DNA of 5,017 bases from the NCBI GenBank assembly GCA_003520365.1, contig DOUW01000376.1, forward strand, positions 7,213 to 12,229. The letters are read 5' to 3'. Source of the DNA: Massilia sp. (lineage in GTDB: Bacteria > Pseudomonadota > Gammaproteobacteria > Burkholderiales > Burkholderiaceae_D). Position numbers and translations under genes: made by a program. The number at the start of each line of letters is the position of its first letter. Position 1 is the first letter of the stretch. Positions 1-5,017 of the stretch are shown here, piece by piece. The notes beneath the pieces were generated by a model. The model saw only the letters and a program-made list of their open reading frames with translations, had not been told where the DNA came from and did not search any database.

Positions 1-149
1 ATTCCAATCTGGCTGCCTGCCAAGCCGGTGCTCATCCGGCCCTGGTCCGCGCCCCCAAGTATTTTCCAGTTGCATCGATCCCGCCCGGCAGCGCGTCCCG
101 CGACGCGCTGGCGCGAGGCGTCCTCCACTTTTTCTAGATTGAGAACCTG
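1..149. other. Non-coding leader upstream of the PIN-PhoH gene
   Basis: No recognisable gene lies here. All three forward frames stay open from the window edge to about position 134, but none of the translations resembles a known protein C-terminus and third-position GC does not single out a frame. One forward frame ends in a TGA that overlaps the ATG of the next gene (TGATG, 148-152). Given the lack of recognisable protein character I treat this as chance. The stretch contains a strong hairpin (listed separately) and a T-run at 129-133. I see no clear -35/-10 pair. The true 3' end of the upstream gene is probably outside the window. Confidence 0.5.
89..110 (+). promoter_or_regulatory. Perfect 9-bp hairpin in the leader of the PIN-PhoH gene
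   Basis: CAGCGCGTC (89-97) and GACGCGCTG (102-110) are exact reverse complements separated by the four-base loop CCGC. After one G-G mismatch the stem continues for two more pairs (86-87 with 112-113). It lies about 40 nt before the ATG. A five-T run (129-133) follows only about 18 nt later, so this is not a canonical intrinsic terminator. It could be an mRNA leader structure, a remnant terminator for an upstream gene, or a chance product of GC-rich sequence. The structure is seen directly; a function is inference. Confidence 0.4.
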
Positions 150-1913
150 ATGCCACTACCCAAAATCCCGACCAAACCGGCCACCCTGCTGCCGGTCAGC
201 GATTACCCCAAGGCCGAACCCGGCAAGTCTCCCGTGCGCGCCGTGAGCGCAGCGCCGGTCGAGGCCGATCCGGTCGAAGACCTCATCAGCGGCAAGGCCG
301 TGCCCGCCGCAAAATCCACCCGTGCCCGCAAGCCCAAGGCCACGCCGCTGGCCGCGGTGCCAAGCGCCCAGGCGGCGCCCGAGCGTGCCGCCAAGCCGGA
401 AACGGTCGCCAAGCTGCGCGAAACCGACATCGACGTGCCGCATCCGGTCAAGCACAAGCCGGTCGAAGTCAACGTCAAGTCCTCGGCCAGCCGCAAGGCC
501 GACAAGGCCGGTGCCACCAAGGTCTTCGTGCTAGACACCAACGTGCTGATGCACGACCCGACCTGCCTGTTCCGTTTCGAGGAACACGACGTCTACCTGC
601 CGATGATGACGCTCGAGGAGCTCGACGACCACAAGAAGGGCATGTCCGAAGTCGCGCGTAACGCGCGCCAGGTGTCGCGCACGCTGGACGCCCTGATCGC
701 CGACATCGACGACGACGCCATCGAGGCCGGCATCGAGCTGGCCAAGCTGGGCAACAAGGATGCCAAGGGCCGCCTGTTCTTCCAGACCAGGCTGCAGAAC
801 GGCCCCGCCCTGCCCGAAGGCCTGCCGACCGGCAAGGCCGACAACCAGATCCTCGGCGTGGTGAAAGCCCTGGCCGCGGATCAACCGGATCGTGCGATCG
901 TGCTGGTGTCGAAAGACATCAACATGCGCATCAAGGCGCGCGCCCTGGGCCTGCCGGCCGAGGACTATTTCAACGACCACGTGCTGGAAGACACCGACCT
1001 GCTGTATTCGGGCATCAATCAGCTGCCGGAAGACTTCTGGGACAAGCACGGCAAGAACATGGAGTCGTGGCAAGACACCCGCAACGGCACCACCTTCTAC
1101 CGCGTCACCGGCCCCTTCATCCCCAGCCTGCTGGTGAACCAGTTCGTCTACCTCGAGCAGAACGGGGGAGAAGCGCCGTTCTACGCACAGGTGAAAGAGA
1201 TCAACGGCAAGACCGCCGTGCTGCAGGTGCTGCGCGACTACACCCACACCAAGAACAGCGTCTGGGGCATCACCGCGCGCAACCGCGAGCAGAACTTCGC
1301 GCTGAACCTGCTCATGAACCCGGAGTGCGACTTCGTCACCCTGCTCGGCCAGGCCGGTACCGGTAAAACCCTGCTGGCCCTAGCCGCCGGCCTGGCGCAA
1401 GTGCTGGAGACCAAGCAGTACAACGAGATCATCGTCACCCGCGTGACGGTGCCGGTCGGCGAGGACATCGGCTTCCTGCCGGGCACCGAGGAAGAAAAGA
1501 TGTCGCCGTGGATGGGCGCCTTCGACGACAACCTGGAAGTGCTGAACAAGTCGGACAACGACGCAGGCGACTGGGGCCGCGCGGCCACCCAGGACCTGAT
1601 CCGCTCGCGCATCAAGATCAAGTCGCTCAACTTCATGCGCGGCCGTACCTTCGTGAACAAGTTCCTGATCATCGACGAGGCCCAGAACCTGACGCCGAAG
1701 CAGATGAAGACCCTGGTCACCCGCGCCGGCCCCGGCACCAAGATCCTGTGCCTGGGCAATATCGCCCAGATCGACACGCCGTATTTGACCGAGGGCTCGA
1801 GCGGCCTGACCTATGTGGTCGACCGCTTCAAGGGCTGGTCGCACAGCGGTCACGTGACCCTGGCGCGCGGCGAGCGTTCGCGCCTGGCGGATCACGCGAG
1901 CGACGTGTTGTAA
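150..1913 (+). CDS. PhoH family protein: PIN nuclease domain fused to PhoH ATPase (YlaK/PhoH2 type)
   Basis: This is a 587-residue predicted cytoplasmic protein of the PIN-PhoH class (COG1875, YlaK-like). Mycobacterial PhoH2 relatives are reported to have ATP-dependent RNA helicase and RNase activity; transfer of that activity here is inference. Residues 1-122 are an Ala/Pro/Lys/Val-rich, probably disordered basic extension. The PIN domain (about 124-265) shows VFVLDTNVLMHD with D129, the acidic cluster TLEELDD (E156/E157), DNQ at 231-233 and VSKD with D256, the expected metal-binding acids. A linker (about 300-375) follows. The PhoH ATPase (about 378-587) has Walker A GQAGTGKT (400-407), the family segment RVTVPVGEDIGFLPG (431-445), Walker B FLIIDEAQN (505-513), GNIAQID (536-542) and C-terminal GERSRLADHASD (574-585). 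No key residue is missing. The ATG is preceded by a weak GAGAA (141-145). The next in-frame Met (134) falls inside the PIN core, so this start is favoured. The gene appears monocistronic, convergent with its right neighbour, and ends at an intrinsic terminator. Confidence 0.95.
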   Translation: MPLPKIPTKPATLLPVSDYPKAEPGKSPVRAVSAAPVEADPVEDLISGKAVPAAKSTRARKPKATPLAAVPSAQAAPERAAKPETVAKLRETDIDVPHPVKHKPVEVNVKSSASRKADKAGATKVFVLDTNVLMHDPTCLFRFEEHDVYLPMMTLEELDDHKKGMSEVARNARQVSRTLDALIADIDDDAIEAGIELAKLGNKDAKGRLFFQTRLQNGPALPEGLPTGKADNQILGVVKALAADQPDRAIVLVSKDINMRIKARALGLPAEDYFNDHVLEDTDLLYSGINQLPEDFWDKHGKNMESWQDTRNGTTFYRVTGPFIPSLLVNQFVYLEQNGGEAPFYAQVKEINGKTAVLQVLRDYTHTKNSVWGITARNREQNFALNLLMNPECDFVTLLGQAGTGKTLLALAAGLAQVLETKQYNEIIVTRVTVPVGEDIGFLPGTEEEKMSPWMGAFDDNLEVLNKSDNDAGDWGRAATQDLIRSRIKIKSLNFMRGRTFVNKFLIIDEAQNLTPKQMKTLVTRAGPGTKILCLGNIAQIDTPYLTEGSSGLTYVVDRFKGWSHSGHVTLARGERSRLADHASDVL

Positions 1914-1929
1914 GCGTCGCCGCTTCAAC

Positions 1930-1967
1930 AAAAAACCTGCGCGCCGGAAGGTTCGCAGGTTTTTTTT
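1930..1967. terminator. Bidirectional intrinsic terminator between convergent genes
   Basis: AAAAAACCTGCG (1930-1941) pairs perfectly with CGCAGGTTTTTT (1954-1965), and the T-run continues to 1967. Inside, CC (1944-1945) and GG (1950-1951) close a GGAA tetraloop of the GNRA class, with a small internal loop (CG opposite TT) between the two stems. It starts 17 nt after the PIN-PhoH stop. The A-run on the left becomes a T-run on the opposite strand, so the same hairpin can stop transcription arriving from the leftward c-di-GMP gene. The sequence features are direct; activity in both directions is inference from the standard hairpin-plus-U-tract model. Confidence 0.88.
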
Positions 1968-1990
1968 ACGTCTAGGATCGGTGAGGTAGG

Positions 1991-2019
1991 CGTAGGGTGG
2001 GGACTTGTCCCCACGCGGT
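1991..2019 (+). repeat. Left palindromic unit of the REP-like element
   Basis: The unit begins CGTAGGGTGG and ends CACGCGGT. Its core palindrome GTGGGGACTTGTCCCCAC (1997-2014) has an 8-bp stem and a TT loop. The flanking CGTAGG and GCGGT do not pair within the unit but do pair with the right unit, so the DNA or RNA can fold either as two small hairpins or as one long 29-nt stem with two mismatches. Confidence 0.8.
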
Positions 2020-2107
2020 ACGGCGGTGGATACCCGATTGCGTACGCAGATAACCGGTCCGCAAGCATGGCGGCTCGCGTTCATTGGCGCCGCCCATACA
2101 GGGTGAG

Positions 2108-2136
2108 ACCGCGTGGGCACAAGTGCCCACCCTACG
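2108..2136 (-). repeat. Right palindromic unit of the REP-like element (inverted)
   Basis: Read on the minus strand, the unit begins CGTAGGGTGG like the left unit. Its core palindrome is GTGGGCACAAGTGCCCAC (2113-2130), an 8-bp stem with an AA loop on the plus strand. Relative to the left unit, one G-C stem pair has become C-G (2118 with 2125); all other positions are identical. Confidence 0.8.
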
Positions 2137-2153
2137 AAAATCAACACCCGGTT

Positions 2154-4886
2154 TCAGGACCTCACCCCACCCGCCGTCTCGAACGCGCGCCCGGCCTGCG
2201 GCTGGCTTTCCCCCGGCGGCACCGGGCGCGAAAAGAAATAGCCCTGCCCTTCGTCGCAGCCGAGCGTCTTGAGCAGCTGCATCTGCGCCTGGCTCTCGAC
2301 GCCCTCGGCCACCACGCGCATGCCCAGCGCATGCGCCATCGCGATCATCGAGGCGATCAGGGTGTCGCCTTCCGGGTTCTCGATGCGCAGCACGAAGGCG
2401 CGGTCGATCTTCAGGACGTCGAAGCGCAGGCGCTGCAGTTGCGACAGCGAGGAGTAGCCGGTGCCGAAGTCGTCGATGCACAGCTTGATCCCGAGTTCGC
2501 GCAGCTGGCGGAACACGGCCGACTCCACGATTCCCTCCTGCATCATCGACGACTCGGTCACCTCGATTTCGAGCAGCGCGGGGTCGATGCCATGGCGTTC
2601 GATGGCGCCCCGAAACAGCGCCAGGATGTCGGACTGGCTGAACTGGCGCGGCGAGACGTTGACCGAGACCGGCACCAGCGCCCCGCCGTCGCGCGCCCAG
2701 TGGGCCAGCTGGTGGCAGACGCTGTCGATGACCTGCTCGCCCAGCCGCACGATCAGCCCGGTCTCCTCGAGCAGGGGGATGAAACCGTCGGGCCCGGTCA
2801 AGCCCTTGCCAGGGCGCTCCCAGCGCACCAGCGCCTCCATGCTCGAGGCCGTTCCGGCGGCCAGGTCGACGCGCGGCTGGTAGTGCACGACGAACTGCCG
2901 CTGGTCGAGGGCGTGGCGCAGTTCCATCTCGGTTTCCAGGCGCGTGCGGATGGCCTCGAAAAAGCGCGCCTGGAAGAAGCGGAAGTCGCCCTTGCCGCCC
3001 GTCTTGACCGAATACATCGCGATGTCGGCGTTCTTCAGCAGGGTCTGGGCATCGTCGCCATGCTCGGGAAACAGGCTGATCCCGATCGAGGCGTTCAGTA
3101 CCTGGGTCGACTGCTGCAGGTGGAAGCCGTCGCGGAAGGCGCCGAGCACGCGCCCGGCGACCTGCTCGATATCCTCGACGCTGCCGGCCTGTTCCAGCAC
3201 CACCACGAACTCGTCGCCGCCCAGGCGCACCACATGGTCGCGCGGGCGCACCGCGGTCTTGAGGCGTTTGCCGACGGTGCGCAGCAGTTCGTCGCCGGCC
3301 GCATGGCCGAGCACGTCGTTGACGGTCTTGAAGCCGTCGAGGTCGATGAACAGCACCGCCAGCCGCTGCCCGCCCGCGCGCGCATGCTCGATCGCCCCCG
3401 GCAGGTAGTGCTGGATCCAGTAACGGTTGGGCAGGCCGGTCAGCGCGTCCGAATTGCTCCTGCGCTCGAGTTCGGACAGGTGCGCTTTGCTCTCGCTGAT
3501 GTCGCGGATCGTGACCGCCAGGTCGTCGCCGGCGCGCACCGCCTTGTAGCGGATCCATTGCGCCTTCAGCGGCTGGTCCGGCGCCTGGTGCACCGGCAAT
3601 TCCTGGTCGTAGACGCCGGTCTCGAGCGCCTGGCACAGCCGGGTGCAGGCCGCCTCGAACAGCTTGCCGTGGTAAAACTCGGACAGGCGGTGCCCGATCA
3701 GCTGCACCGGGTGCTTGCCGAACATGTCGGCCCCGTACTGGTTGCAGTCGACGATGTCGAAATCGCGCACCACGCCGCGGGCGTCGCGCACTGGCCGATT
3801 GATGAAGAAGCCCTCCCCCGCTTCCTCGGTCGCGCGGCGGTAGGTGGCGCGGATGGTTTCGATCTGGTGCTGCTTCCACTTCGCGTGCACGTGGAGGCTG
3901 GTGGCAAGCAGCGCGGCCAGCACCAGCCAGGCGGTGTTCCACCAGGCGTTGTTGATGGCGGCCTGGCGCCTGGCGCGATAGGGCGCCAGCGCCGCGTTCT
4001 CGTCCACGCCCACCATGCCGACCAGGCCCACGTCAGGCAACGGATGCCAGCCCACGATCCGGGTATGCCCGTCCGCGAACCAGCGCCGGCCATCGAGGCG
4101 GGCGACGCCCACCGGCCGCTCGGCCGGCAGCGGCGCCAGCAGGAAGGGCGAGCGGCTGGTGTGGACGATGCTCCCGCTACGGGTGGCCAGCATCGCGCCA
4201 TTGTCGCGCACCAGCCCGGTAAAGCCATATTCGCCCAGCACCGGCTCGGCGTAGTGCTGGGTGAAGAAGGACGGAAGGACGGCGACCAGCACGATGCCGT
4301 CGAACTTCCCTTCCGGCGTCAGCAGCGGGCGCGAGAAGGCGATGACTTCCTGGCCCGTCAGTTTGCCGGCGAGGGGACCACTCAGGTACAGCCTGTCGCC
4401 GGCGGTGCTCTGCGGCGCGGCGAAATATGGCCGGTTGCCGAAATACTTGCCGACGACCTCGGGCTGCGAGCAGGTCGTGACGATCCCGTTGCGGTCGAGG
4501 ATCGCCACCGCGGAAATGTACTGCTCGGAGAAGATGCCGGCATCGATCGTGCCCTCCAGGCGCAACTGCTTGCCGGCATGCGCCCACTGGTGGCGCAACA
4601 GCAGCAGCAGGCGGTCGGTATCGTCGATCGAGCGGCGCGCACGGATGACCATGCTGCGCGTATAGGCATCGACCTGCTGCTCCAGCTCGACCTGGCGGTC
4701 GCGCTGGTCGTGCTGGAGGTCGAGCAGCACATAGCCCCATAACGCGCCGATCGCGGCCAGCGCGAGCGCCGGCCACACCAGCAGCAGCGGCAGCCGCCGG
4801 CGCACGAATGCGAGGAAGGGGCGCAGGCGGCCGAGTGCACGACGCCAGCGTGCAGCCGCCGTCGCCTTGTCGATACGCAAGTCCAT
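2154..4886 (-). CDS. Membrane-bound bifunctional c-di-GMP enzyme: Cache-PAS-GGDEF-EAL
   Basis: This 910-residue inner-membrane protein is predicted to make (diguanylate cyclase) and break down (phosphodiesterase) cyclic di-GMP. Domains in order: TM1 about 31-57, a periplasmic segment of about 250 residues resembling double-Cache/PDC sensors of diguanylate cyclases, TM2 about 315-333, PAS about 344-464, GGDEF about 474-639, EAL about 647-894. GGDEF carries DLDGFKTVND (515-524), an intact GGDEF signature (556-560) and the inhibitory RxxD I-site RPRD (547-550) exactly five residues before it. EAL carries EAL (684-686), N743, EVTE (775-778), DDFGTG (805-810), K826, AEGVE (860-864) and Q881, so neither domain looks degenerate. 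Net activity in vivo and the sensed ligand are unknown. The reading frame remains open upstream to a GTG at 5009 and an ATG at 4991. I choose the ATG at 4886 because it gives a short basic tail before TM1, has GGAA four bases upstream, and the extra 41 residues look non-coding. The gene converges on the PIN-PhoH gene and stands alone here. Confidence 0.93.
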   Translation of the reverse strand: MDLRIDKATAAARWRRALGRLRPFLAFVRRRLPLLLVWPALALAAIGALWGYVLLDLQHDQRDRQVELEQQVDAYTRSMVIRARRSIDDTDRLLLLLRHQWAHAGKQLRLEGTIDAGIFSEQYISAVAILDRNGIVTTCSQPEVVGKYFGNRPYFAAPQSTAGDRLYLSGPLAGKLTGQEVIAFSRPLLTPEGKFDGIVLVAVLPSFFTQHYAEPVLGEYGFTGLVRDNGAMLATRSGSIVHTSRSPFLLAPLPAERPVGVARLDGRRWFADGHTRIVGWHPLPDVGLVGMVGVDENAALAPYRARRQAAINNAWWNTAWLVLAALLATSLHVHAKWKQHQIETIRATYRRATEEAGEGFFINRPVRDARGVVRDFDIVDCNQYGADMFGKHPVQLIGHRLSEFYHGKLFEAACTRLCQALETGVYDQELPVHQAPDQPLKAQWIRYKAVRAGDDLAVTIRDISESKAHLSELERRSNSDALTGLPNRYWIQHYLPGAIEHARAGGQRLAVLFIDLDGFKTVNDVLGHAAGDELLRTVGKRLKTAVRPRDHVVRLGGDEFVVVLEQAGSVEDIEQVAGRVLGAFRDGFHLQQSTQVLNASIGISLFPEHGDDAQTLLKNADIAMYSVKTGGKGDFRFFQARFFEAIRTRLETEMELRHALDQRQFVVHYQPRVDLAAGTASSMEALVRWERPGKGLTGPDGFIPLLEETGLIVRLGEQVIDSVCHQLAHWARDGGALVPVSVNVSPRQFSQSDILALFRGAIERHGIDPALLEIEVTESSMMQEGIVESAVFRQLRELGIKLCIDDFGTGYSSLSQLQRLRFDVLKIDRAFVLRIENPEGDTLIASMIAMAHALGMRVVAEGVESQAQMQLLKTLGCDEGQGYFFSRPVPPGESQPQAGRAFETAGGVRS

Positions 4887-5017
4887 CGGGTTCCAGCATG
4901 TCGAGGCACAGGAACAGAGTATGACACGCCGGCACCGCGGCGGATGAACGCCGTCGCGCAGGCGGACGGAATCCGGCGCGGCAAGTCGCATGGCCTTTGA
5001 CTTGCCCACTTGTGGGG
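4887..5017 (-). other. Upstream region of the c-di-GMP enzyme gene
   Basis: This 131-nt stretch to the window edge should hold the promoter of the leftward gene. On the minus strand there is a possible -10, CATACT (4918-4923), matching four of six consensus bases, with only a poor TTCATC (4943-4948) as -35 at a long 19-nt spacing. If the -10 is real, transcription would begin near 4910 and exclude the upstream in-frame starts, agreeing with the start at 4886. A weak SD-like GGAA lies at 4891-4894. The palindrome CCCACTTGTGGG (5005-5016) sits at the window edge. No gene is seen. Confidence 0.4.

Larger units (their letters stand above)
1991..2136. repeat. REP/BIME-like element: two inverted 29-nt palindromic units around an 88-bp spacer
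   Basis: The left arm (1991-2019) and right arm (2108-2136) are inverted copies matching at 27 of 29 positions. Each arm contains its own perfect 8-bp-stem palindrome with a 2-nt loop. The two differences (2002 and 2009 in the left arm, 2125 and 2118 in the right) form a base pair with each other inside each small hairpin, so both hairpins stay perfect. The spacer holds the palindrome TGCGTACGCA (2039-2048), ACCGGT (2053-2058) and a small CCGC/GCGG hairpin (2059-2073). The element has no coding capacity of its own and no obvious target-site duplication. Paired inverted palindromic units in intergenic 3' regions are the hallmark of REP/BIME elements mobilised by RAYT (TnpA-REP) transposases. 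Membership of such a family, and its copy number in the genome, cannot be established from one window. It starts 24 bp after the terminator and ends 17 bp from the stop codon of the leftward gene. Confidence 0.75.

Noticed and set aside
1..75. A possible divergent minus-strand gene starting with ATG at 75 and running off the window, with a GGCGGG-like stretch upstream.
   Set aside because: Only 25 codons are visible, codon bias is not typical of the neighbouring genes, and the peptide is unrecognisable.
1..150. A forward frame open from the window edge to a TGA overlapping the PIN-PhoH ATG (TGATG), suggesting translational coupling with an upstream gene.
   Set aside because: All three forward frames are equally open here, third-position GC does not favour this one, and the peptide resembles no family I know. 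It would need the sequence to the left.
531..1247. A 238-codon minus-strand open frame antisense to the PIN domain.
   Set aside because: It is a His/Val/Gln/Leu-rich mirror of the GC-biased codons on the coding strand; no recognisable motif or RBS.
1380..2147. A 255-codon minus-strand open frame starting in the repeat and running antisense into the PIN-PhoH gene.
   Set aside because: It has no domain character, crosses the terminator, and lies opposite the conserved ATPase motifs of a certain gene.
1972..3942. A 656-codon minus-strand open frame overlapping the c-di-GMP gene in another frame and running through the repeat.
   Set aside because: The product is Arg/Ala/Pro/Gly-rich frame-shadow sequence, and its C-terminal part is a translation of the palindromic repeat. 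Such repeat-derived tails often appear as spurious hypothetical proteins.
2067..4742. An 891-codon open frame on the plus strand, antisense to the Cache-PAS-GGDEF-EAL gene.
   Set aside because: It mirrors the GC-rich codons of the real gene. The product is an Ala/Val/Gln/His/Asp-rich string with no recognisable domain, and it begins inside the REP-like element. The minus-strand protein is an unmistakable multi-domain family member.
150..4886. A functional module linking the PhoH ribonuclease/ATPase with c-di-GMP signalling.
   Set aside because: The genes are convergent, separated by a terminator and a repeat, and share no regulatory signal. Adjacency alone does not support it.
4918..4948. 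A sigma70-like promoter (CATACT with TTCATC) for the c-di-GMP gene.
   Set aside because: The -35 matches only three of six bases and the spacing is 19 nt. It is mentioned as a possibility but is too weak to call as a promoter.

Overview
This window reads as ordinary chromosomal DNA from a high-GC beta-proteobacterium. The protein style (PIN-PhoH ATPase with a long Ala/Pro/Lys-rich N-terminus), the GC-rich third codon positions and the dispersed GTAGGGTGGG-type repeat all suggest Oxalobacteraceae, for example the Massilia/Duganella/Janthinobacterium group. That assignment is inference; no marker gene is present.

Layout, left to right. Positions 1-149 hold no convincing gene. They are a leader containing a perfect 9-bp hairpin (89-110) upstream of the first gene. 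Positions 150-1913 (+) encode a 587-residue PhoH-family protein with a PIN nuclease domain fused to a PhoH ATPase domain. Positions 1930-1967 hold an intrinsic terminator whose A-run and T-run allow it to work in both directions. Positions 1991-2136 hold a 146-bp REP/BIME-like element. It consists of two 29-nt arms in inverted orientation, each with its own perfect palindrome, and the arms differ only by one compensatory base-pair flip. Positions 2154-4886 (-) encode a 910-residue membrane-bound cyclic-di-GMP enzyme: TM, periplasmic Cache, TM, PAS, GGDEF, EAL. All key residues of both catalytic domains and the allosteric I-site are present. Positions 4887-5017 are the region upstream of that gene.

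The two genes are convergent and do not form an operon. They share the intergenic terminator, and the 3' end of the c-di-GMP gene's transcript would include the REP-like element before reaching it. Nothing indicates a functional partnership: one product is a predicted cytoplasmic RNA-acting ATPase/nuclease, the other a signal-responsive c-di-GMP turnover enzyme in the inner membrane.

I found no convincing new multi-gene system. The most informative non-coding signal is the paired inverted repeat with its compensatory substitution, which points to selection or replication acting on DNA/RNA hairpin structure. No tRNA, rRNA, CRISPR array, transposase or phage gene was seen.
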